Of a DNA stretch of 40,392 bases, positions 18,908 to 27,075 are shown in pieces. The stretch is from Gammaproteobacteria bacterium (GTDB lineage: Bacteria > Pseudomonadota > Gammaproteobacteria > Arenicellales > CAJQKF01). The notes under the pieces are model-generated. The model saw only the letters and a list, made by a program, of their open reading frames with translations. It did not search any database and was not told the DNA's origin. Location: assembly GCA_030429665.1 (NCBI GenBank), contig JAUIEZ010000033.1, positions 1 through 40,392 of the forward strand, read 5' to 3'. How positions within the stretch are numbered: position 1 is the stretch's first letter; every line of letters begins with the position of its first letter. Both the position numbers and the translations under genes were made by a program.

Positions 18908-18934
18908 AAAAAGGCGGCCGATGGCCGCCTTTTT
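18908..18934. terminator. Bidirectional intrinsic terminator
   Basis: A perfect 12-base-pair hairpin: AAAAAGGCGGCC (18908-18919), loop GAT, GGCCGCCTTTTT (18923-18934). The A run on one side and T run on the other allow it to end transcription both from rpmG and from the convergent desaturase gene, whose stop codon is only 12 bases away. Confidence 0.92.
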
Positions 18935-18945
18935 CGTTTTCCGGC

Positions 18946-20133
18946 CTAGGTCGCGGCGAGCTGGTAGCCGCGTAGCCGAGACGAGAAATCCCGCAACACG
19001 GCGATGCCCGAATTCTCGGCCTGAATGCACCATTCCTCGAGCTTGGCCATGAATTGTTCCGGCGAGGTGTGGGCGCTGTTCCAGGTTTCCTGCAGGCGCT
19101 CCTTCATGGTGAGAACGATCTGCAGGCGAGGGCAGATCGAGCCGAGCGTTTCCGTGGCCTGTTCCGCCGGCGACCTGGCGCCCGCGTTCACCGGCCGGCG
19201 CAACAGGCTTACCGCGCGCTTCACCAGGCCGCGCTCGGCCCGCCCCCGAAGCGCCTTCAATTCCTCGCGGTAGACGCGCTTGACGACCTGGTGGAAGAAG
19301 TCCGCCATGACCTGGAACCGGTTGGCGACCACCGCATTGACGGTTTCCAGGTCGCAGCGAGCCTTGACCGGATCCTGGGACAGGCTGGGCACGGTGCGTT
19401 GAATTTTCGCCAGTCGCAAGCGCGCCAGTATGCTCAGGTACATCCAACCGATGTCGAACTCGAAGCGCCGGGTGGCGAATCGCGCCGACGACGCATAGGC
19501 ATGGTGGTTGTTGTGTAGTTCCTCGCCGCCGACGATGATGCCCCACGGCACGATGTTGCGGCTGGCGTCGCGGGTCTCGTAGTTGCGGTAACCGAACCAG
19601 TGGCCGACACCATTGATGACCCCGGCGGCCCAGAAGGGTATCCAGGCCATCTGTACGCCCCAGATTAACGCTCCCTCGACGGTGCCGAACAGGATCATGT
19701 CGATGGCCAGCATGATGGTAATGCCGGTGCCCGGAAGTCGCGCGTAGACGTTGCGTTCCAACCAGTCGTTGGGGGCGCCGTGGCCGAACTGACGTATGGT
19801 TTCCGCGTCGCGCACCGCCCGCCGGTACAGGAAGACGCCGCGCCAGAGAACGCGGGAAATGCCGTAAACCACCGGGCTGTGCGGGTCTTCACGCGATTCC
19901 ACCCGGGCGTGATGCTTGCGGTGAACCGCGACCCATTCGCGTGTGATCATTCCGGTGGTTAGCCACAGCCAGAAACGGAACAGGTGGGCCACCGCCGGGT
20001 GCAGGTCCACGGCGCGGTGAGCCTGGTGGCGATGCAGGTACAACGTGACGGAAATGATCGTCAGGTGAGTCAGCGACAGCGCGGCCAGCACCAGGCCCCA
20101 CCACGGGAGATCGAGAATCGGAATTGCGGTCAT
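18946..20133 (-). CDS. Acyl-CoA/fatty acid delta-9-type desaturase with C-terminal extension
   Basis: A 395-residue membrane di-iron desaturase that introduces a double bond into fatty acyl chains, presumably for membrane fluidity. The three histidine boxes are HRHQAH (34-39), HRKHH (71-75) and HNNHH (207-211). GVGHWFGYRNYE (176-187) is also typical of this branch. Hydrophobic stretches near 10-30, 47-62 and 138-175 are membrane segments. After about residue 240 comes a helical hydrophilic region not needed for the desaturase fold. Its end (WCIQAENSGIAVLRDFSSRL) resembles the tail of ISL3-type transposases, an architecture I recall in Pseudomonas desaturases. The start at 20133 overlaps the upstream gene by ATGA. 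Confidence 0.9.
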   Translation of the reverse strand: MTAIPILDLPWWGLVLAALSLTHLTIISVTLYLHRHQAHRAVDLHPAVAHLFRFWLWLTTGMITREWVAVHRKHHARVESREDPHSPVVYGISRVLWRGVFLYRRAVRDAETIRQFGHGAPNDWLERNVYARLPGTGITIMLAIDMILFGTVEGALIWGVQMAWIPFWAAGVINGVGHWFGYRNYETRDASRNIVPWGIIVGGEELHNNHHAYASSARFATRRFEFDIGWMYLSILARLRLAKIQRTVPSLSQDPVKARCDLETVNAVVANRFQVMADFFHQVVKRVYREELKALRGRAERGLVKRAVSLLRRPVNAGARSPAEQATETLGSICPRLQIVLTMKERLQETWNSAHTSPEQFMAKLEEWCIQAENSGIAVLRDFSSRLRGYQLAAT

Positions 20134-20549
20134 GGCAGATCCAGTGTTAGTTCCAGTTTGTTCCCCGACCGGCCGTGAACGGAGTCGCGCGCGTCGACGA
20201 AGACCCGTTCGACACCCGCGGGAATCTTCACGCCGTCGAGGCTGCGAGTGAACGGCTGCTCGTTGACGTGCGGATGCGCGAGCGTTCGCACGCCGAGCAC
20301 GTTGCCGTCGCCGTCGAGCACCCGCCACTGGTCCGCGTAATGGTCCCAGCCGGTATCGGCATGGGCGAGCGTGACTTCGAAACGGCAGGTGCGATCGACA
20401 CAGTCGGCGCGCGCATCCACCACGGAAACGTCGTCGGCGCGGGCGGGAAGGGTCAGGAGAAGCAGGACGATGAACGCGGCACGCGCCGCGGCGGGAGAGT
20501 TCGCCGGGTCAACGCGCCCGGTAGGTAATTCGGCCTTTACTGAGGTCAT
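20130..20549 (-). CDS. Small exported protein of unknown function
   Basis: A 139-residue protein with an N-terminal hydrophobic signal (about residues 22-37, [15 protein letters not shown]) cleaved probably after ARA. The mature part, about 100 residues, is strand-rich and beta-sandwich-like, with two cysteines in DCVDRTCRF that could form a periplasmic disulfide. No family is recognised. Its ATG lies 41 bases inside the end of infA in another frame without a clear ribosome-binding site; no alternative start codon precedes the signal. Its stop overlaps the desaturase ATG (ATGA, 20130-20133). This coupling suggests a partnership with the desaturase, by inference only. Confidence 0.62.
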   Translation of the reverse strand: MTSVKAELPTGRVDPANSPAAARAAFIVLLLLTLPARADDVSVVDARADCVDRTCRFEVTLAHADTGWDHYADQWRVLDGDGNVLGVRTLAHPHVNEQPFTRSLDGVKIPAGVERVFVDARDSVHGRSGNKLELTLDLP

Positions 20550-20727
20550 AGGGCGTCAGTTGCACCGTCACCCGGTCGCCGCGAAGGATGCGGATATAGT
20601 TTTTTCGCATTTTCCCGGAGATATGCGCGGTCACGACGTGCCCGTTGTCGAGTTCCACGCGGAACTGCGTGTTGGGAAGGTTTTCCAGGACGGTCCCCTC
20701 CATTTCGATATGGTCTTCTTTGGCCAC
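20509..20727 (-). CDS. infA: Translation initiation factor IF-1
   Basis: A 72-residue OB-fold factor that binds the 30S A site during initiation. The sequence [20 protein letters not shown] to GRITYRAR is the standard family, at its usual length. The start codon is GTG (20727-20725), preceded by a weak CAGG ribosome-binding sequence and by an in-frame ATT. Non-ATG starts for infA are uncommon. The 3' end overlaps the next gene by 41 bases. Confidence 0.98.
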   Translation of the reverse strand: MAKEDHIEMEGTVLENLPNTQFRVELDNGHVVTAHISGKMRKNYIRILRGDRVTVQLTPYDLSKGRITYRAR

Positions 20728-20757
20728 AATTTGCCTGAGGTCGTTGAAAAGCCCGAC

Positions 20758-20786
20758 AGTATATTCGTTTTATAGGGCCGTTTCTA
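20758..20786 (-). promoter_or_regulatory. infA promoter
   Basis: On the minus strand, TAGAAA (20786-20781, four of six) and TATACT (20763-20758, five of six) are 17 bases apart. Transcription would start about 25 bases before the infA GTG. The promoter lies in the 74-base gap between infA and the ChaC-like gene, so infA is probably independent of it. Another AT-rich word, TATAAA (about 20774-20769), is an alternative -10. Confidence 0.5.
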
Positions 20787-20801
20787 GGCATGGGTCAGTC
20801 C

Positions 20802-21380
20802 TTAGGACGCCGACGGGGCGCCGCGGTCGTGGCCAAGGTGGCGGGCCACCCGGTCGAGGCCCCGATCGTCGAATCCCATGTCCCGCAGTGTCCGCAGCGT
20901 GTTGATGACGTAGTCCCGGTTCGGTCCGCGCTGTCCGCGACAGCGCAGGATCCTTTCCGCGAGCTGGCGTTCGCACATCGGTGGAATGTACTGGGGATGG
21001 TCGCGCCGCACGCGGAACGTCAGCACGCGTTCGCGCCGGCAGCCGACAAGCCGCGCATTGACGAATACCGGCTTGTACACGTTGTTCACCATCTCGCGAT
21101 CTTCCAGGTATTCGACGACCTCGTGCTTCGAGTCGGCGTTTACGCGGTATGCGTAGCCGACGCAACTGCCGCCGCGATCGAGGCCTAGCACGAGCCCAGG
21201 CGACTGCGGCGTGCCCCGGTAGCGTATCGAACTGACGCAGAGGCGGCGGTGCAGGCCGTAGATCGTGGCGACAAGACGCGTCTCATGGTCGAATCCCGGG
21301 TCCCACATGAGCGAGCCGTAGCCGAACACCCAAAGCGGACGATCGTCTTCGGGGATGTTTATGTAGCGCGCTCGGGTCAT
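20802..21380 (-). CDS. chaC: ChaC-family gamma-glutamylcyclotransferase
   Basis: A 192-residue enzyme of the ChaC family, which cleaves glutathione to 5-oxoproline and Cys-Gly. The glycine-rich substrate loop VFGYGSLMW (18-26) starts the fold. The YLEDREM segment (91-97) carries the conserved catalytic glutamate region. SSIRYRGTPQSPGLVLGL is the usual central strand. The ATG at 21380 was chosen because the protein begins ten residues before the conserved domain; a longer reading frame upstream looks non-protein-like. In E. coli chaC follows the chaA antiporter, but no such gene is here. Family assignment is firm; glutathione as substrate is inferred. Confidence 0.9.
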   Translation of the reverse strand: MTRARYINIPEDDRPLWVFGYGSLMWDPGFDHETRLVATIYGLHRRLCVSSIRYRGTPQSPGLVLGLDRGGSCVGYAYRVNADSKHEVVEYLEDREMVNNVYKPVFVNARLVGCRRERVLTFRVRRDHPQYIPPMCERQLAERILRCRGQRGPNRDYVINTLRTLRDMGFDDRGLDRVARHLGHDRGAPSAS

Positions 21381-21514
21381 GAAATGCCAGGTCGATTCGG
21401 TGACGGGGCGTGCGTGGGATCGCACGCCGCCTCTCGCGTCATTTTGGTAACATCCTCGACCGTCGTCAATGCCGAGAAGGCGTGTCGACCCGGTGAGCGC
21501 GTGAGGCGAGCAAC

Positions 21515-22606
21515 TTGACAGCATGGCATGACTCCGAATCCTCGGGACTTCCCCTCGAGAAAATCCGCGTGGTGGACTTTTCCACCCTGCTGCCGGGGCC
21601 GTTGGCCACGCTGCTGCTGCGTCGCGCCGGTGCCGAGGTCGTCAAGATCGAGCCACCCGGCGGCGAGGCGATGCGTACCCTCGTCGGCGACGGCGGCGCC
21701 GCCTTCGATCTGCTGAACCGGGGAAAACGAAGCGTCTGCGCCGACCTCAAGGATGCAGGTCAGCGCGACGCCGTGCGCACGCTGTGCGAATCCGCCGACG
21801 TCGTCGTGGAGCAGTTTCGTCCCGGCGTGATGCATAGGCTCGGGCTCGACTACGAAACGCTCCGCGACCGCAACGACGCTCTCGTGTATTGCTCCATCAC
21901 GGGATACGGCGGCGAAGGACCGCTGCGCGACGTCGCCGGCCACGACATCAACTACCTGGCGGAAAGCGGGATGTTCAGCCTGTTTCGCGACGCCGAAGAC
22001 CGGCCGGCGCCGCCGCCGGTATTGCTGGCGGATGTCGTGGGCGGCGCCTACCCGGCGTTCTCCAACATCCTGCTGGCCTTGTTCACCCGGCTTCGCACCG
22101 GCCAGGGGAGCCATGTCGATATCGCGATGACGCGCGGACTGCAGGCGCTGTCGGTGTCCGCCGTCGCCGCCGCCCGATGCGGGACCGACGCCACCGCCGC
22201 CCTCGACGGCAGCGCCGCGAACTACCGTTGCTACCGATGTGCCGATGGCAAGTGGATCGCGGTTGGCGCGCTGGAGAACCGGTTCTGGCGGCGCCTGTGT
22301 GCGCTTCTCGGCCTGGCGGGCGAGTTGTATTCGGCGCCCGTGGATGACGCGCGAACGATCGACGCGCTCACCGTCCGGTTCGCCGAGCGCCCGCGCAGTG
22401 AATGGATGCGCGTGTTCGAGGGCGAGGACGTGTGCTGCAATGCCGTGCGCGACCTGTCCGATGTCCTCGCCGAGCTGACCGGGGCCGCGTTGCCGTTGCC
22501 GCTCGCGCCCCGGTTCGACGGTCACGCCGACGCACATGCCCCGTTTCTTGGAGAGGCCAACGCTGAATTCCTCGTCAACGCGGGCGCCGCAGAAGCCGGG
22601 ACGTGA
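21515..22606 (+). CDS. CaiB/BaiF family CoA-transferase or alpha-methylacyl-CoA racemase
   Basis: A 363-residue family III CoA-transferase-fold protein. It shows RVVDFSTLLPGPLATLLLRR at the N-terminus, ADVVVEQFRPGVMHRLGLDY, then AGHDINYLAESG with Asp144 at the catalytic position. The GHDINYLAxSG form and the LLADVVGGAYPAFSNILLAL stretch are closest to alpha-methylacyl-CoA racemases, so epimerisation of branched acyl-CoA is as likely as CoA transfer. The start is TTG at 21515 with GAGGCGAG about eight bases upstream; nearby ATGs are out of frame. It ends in GTGA with the downstream methyltransferase frame and runs divergently from the ChaC gene. Confidence 0.88.
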   Translation: MTAWHDSESSGLPLEKIRVVDFSTLLPGPLATLLLRRAGAEVVKIEPPGGEAMRTLVGDGGAAFDLLNRGKRSVCADLKDAGQRDAVRTLCESADVVVEQFRPGVMHRLGLDYETLRDRNDALVYCSITGYGGEGPLRDVAGHDINYLAESGMFSLFRDAEDRPAPPPVLLADVVGGAYPAFSNILLALFTRLRTGQGSHVDIAMTRGLQALSVSAVAAARCGTDATAALDGSAANYRCYRCADGKWIAVGALENRFWRRLCALLGLAGELYSAPVDDARTIDALTVRFAERPRSEWMRVFEGEDVCCNAVRDLSDVLAELTGAALPLPLAPRFDGHADAHAPFLGEANAEFLVNAGAAEAGT

Positions 22607-22614
22607 GCCGCTGC

Positions 22615-23370
22615 ATGGATTCCACGCGCCGCTTTACCGACCGGGTCGAGGATTACGTGCGCTTCCGGCCCGGTTATCCCGGCGCGGTGGTACCGTGGGT
22701 GGCCGGGCAGGCCGACCTCGGACCGGGCGCCGATGTCGTGGACCTGGGAAGTGGCACCGGCCTGTTGTCTCGATGTTTTCTCGACGCCGGGTTCAAGGTG
22801 ACCGGCGTCGAGCCCAATGCGGCCATGCGCCGCGCGGGCATCGAATGTCTCTCCGACTACGAAACGGCTGATTTCGCCGACGGCACCGCCGAGCGCACCG
22901 GGCTTCCGGACGCCTGCTGCGATCTCGTCGTTTCCGGTCAGGCGTTCCACTGGTTCGATCCACTTGCCAGCCGCGCCGAATGTCTTCGCATTGCCCGGCG
23001 TCCGGCGCGTGCCGCCATGATCTGGAACGAACGGCGGCTCGGTTCGCCATTCATGAACGAATACGAGGCGTTGCTGCTTGCCCGCGCGCCGAGCTATGGC
23101 GAGATCACCGCCAGTCACGTCGACGAATCGGCATTGACCCGCTTTTTCGGCGGCGGGCATTCCACGCGAGTCGAGTTTCCCAACGAGCAAATACTGGATT
23201 TCGAAGGCCTGCGGGGTCGGCTCATGTCCTCCTCCTACGCGCCCGTGGAAGGCGAGAGCGGTCACGATGCGCTGATCGACGGTCTCCAGGCTCTGTTTCG
23301 TCGCCACGCGTCGGATGGCACCGTACGGATAGATTACGGCACGGTCGTCATGTTCGCGAGATTCGCCTGA
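22615..23370 (+). CDS. Class I SAM-dependent methyltransferase
   Basis: A 251-residue methyltransferase of unknown substrate. Motif I is VVDLGSGTG (41-49), followed by the acidic residue of motif II in GVEPN (Glu66). CDLVVSGQAFHWFDP is the motif IV region of the Methyltransf_11 type. The N-terminal RFTDRVEDYVRFRPGYP is common to a family often annotated only as class I methyltransferase. The ATG at 22615 has GGGAC upstream; a GTG at 22603 that overlaps the stop of the preceding gene (GTGA) would add four residues. Coupling to the CaiB/BaiF-family gene suggests a shared acyl or secondary-metabolite pathway, unproven. Confidence 0.85.
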   Translation: MDSTRRFTDRVEDYVRFRPGYPGAVVPWVAGQADLGPGADVVDLGSGTGLLSRCFLDAGFKVTGVEPNAAMRRAGIECLSDYETADFADGTAERTGLPDACCDLVVSGQAFHWFDPLASRAECLRIARRPARAAMIWNERRLGSPFMNEYEALLLARAPSYGEITASHVDESALTRFFGGGHSTRVEFPNEQILDFEGLRGRLMSSSYAPVEGESGHDALIDGLQALFRRHASDGTVRIDYGTVVMFARFA

Positions 23371-23390
23371 ACGAGCGGCGCCACGCCGGA

Positions 23391-25169
23391 CTAGAAAGGC
23401 CAGACCCAGACGATGGCAGGCACGCCCACCACGACGATGAGTACCTCGAGCGGCAGGCCCATGCGCCAGTAGTCGCCGAAGCGATAACCGCCGGGCCCGA
23501 GAATCAGGGTGTTGTTCTTGTGGCCGATGGGCGTGAGGAACGCGCACGAGGCGGCGACCGCCACCGCCATCAGGAACGGGTCGGCACTCACGCCGAGTCC
23601 GGCGGCGATGCTGACGCCCACCGGCGCCGCGATGATGGTGGTGGCCGTGTTGTTGAGCACGTCGGACAACGTCATCGTCGTGGCCATGAAAATGACGAGC
23701 ACCGTCAGTGGACCGAGGCTGCCCGCGCTGTCGACGAGCAGGTCGGCGAGCAATTGCGTACCGCCGGATTGCTCCAGGGCGGTGCCCAGCGGGATCATCG
23801 ATCCAAGCAGGACGATGACCGGCCACTCCACCGAGTCGTAGATCTGCCGCCCGCGCACCACGCCGAGCGCGACAAAGGCGATGCAGGCGATCGCCAGCGC
23901 CACCGGCAGGTACAACAGGCCGGTACTCGCCGCGAGAATGGCCAGGGCGAAGACGCCCACGGTGATGCCCGCCTTGCCGCGCTGGGTCAGTTCGAGGTCG
24001 CGGTTTGCCAGGGGCAGGGCGCCGATCCACTCGATGATGTCGTTGATGCGCTCGGCCGGGCCGAGCAGCAGCAGCACATCGCCAGCGGCCAGGGTGACGC
24101 GACGGATTTGCTCGCGAAAACGCCGGCCGCTGCGAGAGACGCCGAGCAGCGTCACGCCGTAGTGGTCGAGCAGGTGCATGGACTTCGCGCTGCGACCCTC
24201 GATACGCGCGCCGGGGCGCACAACCGCTTCGACCAGGATCAACTCGCCCGCCATTTCCTCGTCCGTCTCGTGCTCCTGAGCCTCGTAGGCCAGGCCCGCT
24301 TCGCCGGCGAAGGCGTCAATCGCCTTGGCGTCGGCTTCGATGACGAGCGTGTCTCCCTCGGCGATCTCCACGCGCCGCGCGCCGCCGGGCATCCGTCTGC
24401 CGCCGCGGACCAGCCCCAGAATGGCGACGCCGTGGTTGTCGCATAGTTCGTCCAGCTCGAGCACCTGTTTGCCGATCACCGACGAGTTTTCCGGGACGTT
24501 GACTTCGGCAATGTAGTCGCCGAGATCGAACAGCTCCTTCGAGGTGTCGGAATCCCGCCTGCCCTTGGGAATCAGTCGCCAGCCGACCAAGGTAACGTAG
24601 AGCACGCCGGCCACGGCGCAGGCGATGCCCACCGGCGCGAAGTCGAACATGCCGTAGGACTCGCCCAGCGCCTGTTCGCGAAACGAGGCGACGATGATGT
24701 TGGGCGGCGTGCCGATCAGCGTGATCATGCCGCCCAGTATCGACGCGAACGACAGCGGCATCAGGGTCATCGCGGGGCTGCGCCCGGCCTTCTTGGCGGC
24801 CTGCATGTCCACCGGCATCAACAGCGCGAGGGCCGCAACGTTGTTCATCACCGCTGACAGCAAGGCGGCCACGGTGGACATGACGCCGATATGCGCGAAT
24901 GCCGACTGGGAGGCCTTCGATACCCAGCGCGCGATGAGATCGACGACGCCGGAGTTGGACAAGGCGCGCGAAACGATCAGCACCAGGGCGATGATGACGG
25001 TGGCCGGGTGCCCGAATCCGTCGAAGGCGTTTTCCACCGGGACCACGCCCAGCACCACCGCCAGGATCAGGGCAGAGAAAGCCGTGAGGTCGTAACGGAC
25101 CTTGCCCCAGATCAGCATGGCGAACACCAGGACCAGCAGGGCGAACAGGAGCGTTTGGTCGGAGGGCAT
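23391..25169 (-). CDS. DASS/SLC13-family transporter with two RCK_C domains
   Basis: A 592-residue anion transporter of the divalent anion:Na+ symporter superfamily. About five N-terminal membrane segments (1-200) include a substrate motif GTPPN (153-157). A cytoplasmic pair of TrkA-C/RCK_C domains follows (about 219-292 and 309-383), then a second membrane half with LNNTATTII and TPIGHKNNTLILGPGGYRFG. The repeated motifs mark the two inverted halves. Members move sulfate, dicarboxylates or similar anions; the substrate is not predictable here. The RCK_C pair usually gives nucleotide or ligand regulation. It converges on the methyltransferase gene with 20 bases between them. Confidence 0.9.
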   Translation of the reverse strand: MPSDQTLLFALLVLVFAMLIWGKVRYDLTAFSALILAVVLGVVPVENAFDGFGHPATVIIALVLIVSRALSNSGVVDLIARWVSKASQSAFAHIGVMSTVAALLSAVMNNVAALALLMPVDMQAAKKAGRSPAMTLMPLSFASILGGMITLIGTPPNIIVASFREQALGESYGMFDFAPVGIACAVAGVLYVTLVGWRLIPKGRRDSDTSKELFDLGDYIAEVNVPENSSVIGKQVLELDELCDNHGVAILGLVRGGRRMPGGARRVEIAEGDTLVIEADAKAIDAFAGEAGLAYEAQEHETDEEMAGELILVEAVVRPGARIEGRSAKSMHLLDHYGVTLLGVSRSGRRFREQIRRVTLAAGDVLLLLGPAERINDIIEWIGALPLANRDLELTQRGKAGITVGVFALAILAASTGLLYLPVALAIACIAFVALGVVRGRQIYDSVEWPVIVLLGSMIPLGTALEQSGGTQLLADLLVDSAGSLGPLTVLVIFMATTMTLSDVLNNTATTIIAAPVGVSIAAGLGVSADPFLMAVAVAASCAFLTPIGHKNNTLILGPGGYRFGDYWRMGLPLEVLIVVVGVPAIVWVWPF

Positions 25170-25429
25170 GGCGGCGGCAGGTGGGGCCCGGCGAGACTAT
25201 AGTCGCCCTCCGCGTTGATTTACAAGGAAAGCATGGCGAATGTCGATGCCCGGCCGGGGGGCCGGCGTCGATCCATGGTCGAGACGATATTCGGCGTCGG
25301 ATCGCTCGGGCGCGGTGCCGGCGGCGTCACTACAGCCATGTCCCGCTTCGGCGAACGCCGTGAAATACGGGAACTCGACGTCGAGATCGCCGGCCGTCGC
25401 CGGCCGAGGACGGCGAAACCGCGCGCTGC

Positions 25430-26365
25430 CTACCCGAACGAGTAGCCGAACGCCTCGCGAAACCGGGCGTCGATTTCCGCGCGGGTTGCCCGGTGATTCT
25501 GCGTGCCATGGGAGGCGATCTTGATCGACCCCATTAACGAAGCGATGCGGCCCGAGGTCTGCCAGTCTAGGCCCTGGGCGATGCCGTAGAGCAAGCCGCC
25601 GCGAAATGCGTCGCCGCAGCCGGTCGGGTCCACCGCCGTGCTCGCCTCCACCGGTTCGATCTCGAGCCGGTCGCCGCCGGCGTGAATGAGTGAACCGCGC
25701 GCGCCGAGCGTGACCACCAGCGCCGACACCCGCGACGCGATCTGTTCCAGCGATCGACCCGTCTTCTCGCACAGGACCTTCGACTCGTAGTCGTTCACGA
25801 TCACCCACTCGGCCTTGTCGATGAAATCGTCGAGGTCGTCGCCGTCGAACATGGGAAGGCCCTGGCCGGGATCGAAGACGAAAGGCACGCCCCGTTCGGC
25901 GAACTCCGCCGCGTGCTGGATCATGGCCTCCCGCCCGTCGGGCGCCACGATGCCGAGGGCGACGCCATCGACGTCGCGCACGTGGTTGTGGTGGGCGCGC
26001 GACATGGCGCCAGGGTGAAAGGCGATGATCTGGTTGTCGTCCATGTCGGTGGTGATGAACGCCTGGGCGGTGTAGGTGTCCGCGAGTTCGGTGACGTGAT
26101 CGTCGGCGATGCCGAGTTCGCGAAGCCGTGCCCGGTAGGGCGCGAAGTCGTGGCCGACCGTGCCCATGGGCAGCGCTTCGCCACCCAGCAAATGCAGGTT
26201 GTAGGCGATGTTGCCGGCGCAGCCGCCGAACTCGCGACGCATGTCCGGAACCATGAAACACACGTTGAGTATGTGAACCTGCTCGGGAATGATGTGATTC
26301 TTGAACGAATCCGGGAACACCATGATGGTGTCGTAAGCGAACGAGCCGCAGATCAGCGTGGACAA
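25430..26365 (-). CDS. PfkB-family kinase, adenosine kinase-like
   Basis: A 311-residue ribokinase-fold sugar/nucleoside kinase. The first PfkB signature is FGGCAGNIAYNLHLLGG (47-62). The second is DPTGCGDAFRGG (246-257), with Asp252 as catalytic base. The N-terminus ICGSFAYDTIMVF and the FHPGAMSRAHH segment match the bacterial branch annotated as adenosine kinase. It would phosphorylate adenosine to AMP, though other ribosides are possible. The start is TTG at 26365, with GGAG nine bases upstream. It is 66 bases downstream of fur on the same strand. Confidence 0.86.
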   Translation of the reverse strand: MSTLICGSFAYDTIMVFPDSFKNHIIPEQVHILNVCFMVPDMRREFGGCAGNIAYNLHLLGGEALPMGTVGHDFAPYRARLRELGIADDHVTELADTYTAQAFITTDMDDNQIIAFHPGAMSRAHHNHVRDVDGVALGIVAPDGREAMIQHAAEFAERGVPFVFDPGQGLPMFDGDDLDDFIDKAEWVIVNDYESKVLCEKTGRSLEQIASRVSALVVTLGARGSLIHAGGDRLEIEPVEASTAVDPTGCGDAFRGGLLYGIAQGLDWQTSGRIASLMGSIKIASHGTQNHRATRAEIDARFREAFGYSFG

Positions 26366-26431
26366 TTCGGGGGTCTCCGGGCGATGAAAGGGTCGCGCCG
26401 CCGGGGGCGCGGAAGGTCTCGGTCGGTGTTC

Positions 26432-26905
26432 CTATTTCTGCTTGAGCTTGAAAATGCCCTGGTCGAGCTCTCCGGACCACGAGCATTTGCCCTTGTCACG
26501 GAAACCCTGGCATACGCCATACAGATACAGGGAATGGTCGTCTATCGTAAAGCCGGCCTGCTGGGCGATCTGTCGTTGCCGTTCCTCGATGGTCCGGTCG
26601 TAGAATTCGAACACCTTGCCGCATTCCAGGCACACCATGTGGTCGTGGTGGGACTCGTCGTTCAACTCGAACACGGAGCGACCGCCTTCGAAGTTGTGGC
26701 GAATCACCAGCCCCGCGCTCTCGAACTGGGTCAGGACCCGGTACACGGTGGCCAGGCCGATCTCCTCGCCGGCATCGAGAAGTATCTTGTAGACGTTCTC
26801 GGCGCTCAGGTGCCTAATGTCGGCATTTTCCAGGATCTGGAGGATCTTCAGGCGCGGTTGGGTCGTCTTCAGACCCGCCTTTTTCAGGTCGCTGCTGTGC
26901 TCCAT
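26432..26905 (-). CDS. fur: Ferric uptake regulator
   Basis: A 157-residue iron-responsive repressor. The winged helix includes EEIGLATVYRVLTQFESAG (48-65). The metal sites are visible: His32, Glu80, His86, His87 and His89 in the HHDH cluster, and the structural zinc pair Cys92 and Cys95 in CLECGK. HSLYLYGVC (124-132) is nearly identical to E. coli Fur and adds His124 and Cys132; Cys141 follows. The ATG at 26905 is preceded by GAGGCAGG. It lies 170 bases after ubiI on the same strand, likely with its own promoter. The bamE and recN genes usual beside fur in relatives are not here. Confidence 0.97.
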   Translation of the reverse strand: MEHSSDLKKAGLKTTQPRLKILQILENADIRHLSAENVYKILLDAGEEIGLATVYRVLTQFESAGLVIRHNFEGGRSVFELNDESHHDHMVCLECGKVFEFYDRTIEERQRQIAQQAGFTIDDHSLYLYGVCQGFRDKGKCSWSGELDQGIFKLKQK

Positions 26906-27075
26906 GAGTGCCTGCCTCGTGAAATAGGTCCGCGGGTGATCATACAACATGTCCAAACGAGAGCGCGGGCGCCTGGCGCGATCCCGGCCACTGTATCATT
27001 CTCGCAATGAAAACATGACTTTACGGCCAAACGGATTCTACCCGACCGGGGCGGTAATGGAAAGCTTCCGGCGCG

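Noticed and set aside
22980..24446. Plus-strand frame of 488 codons across the methyltransferase and transporter genes
   Set aside because: It crosses a gene boundary, overlaps two firm genes in other frames and is rich in His/Arg/Asp repeats with no fold signature.
25170..25429. Gap between the transporter and PfkB kinase genes, with a short plus-strand frame (25215-25445)
   Set aside because: The frame is low-complexity Gly/Arg sequence that also runs into the kinase gene; I see no gene, RNA or clear promoter in this 260-base stretch.
26996..27010. Inverted repeat TCATT-CTCGC-AATGA upstream of fur as a possible Fur box
   Set aside because: The half-sites are in the opposite order from the Fur consensus (AATGAT then ATCATT), and it lies about 90 bases from the fur start.
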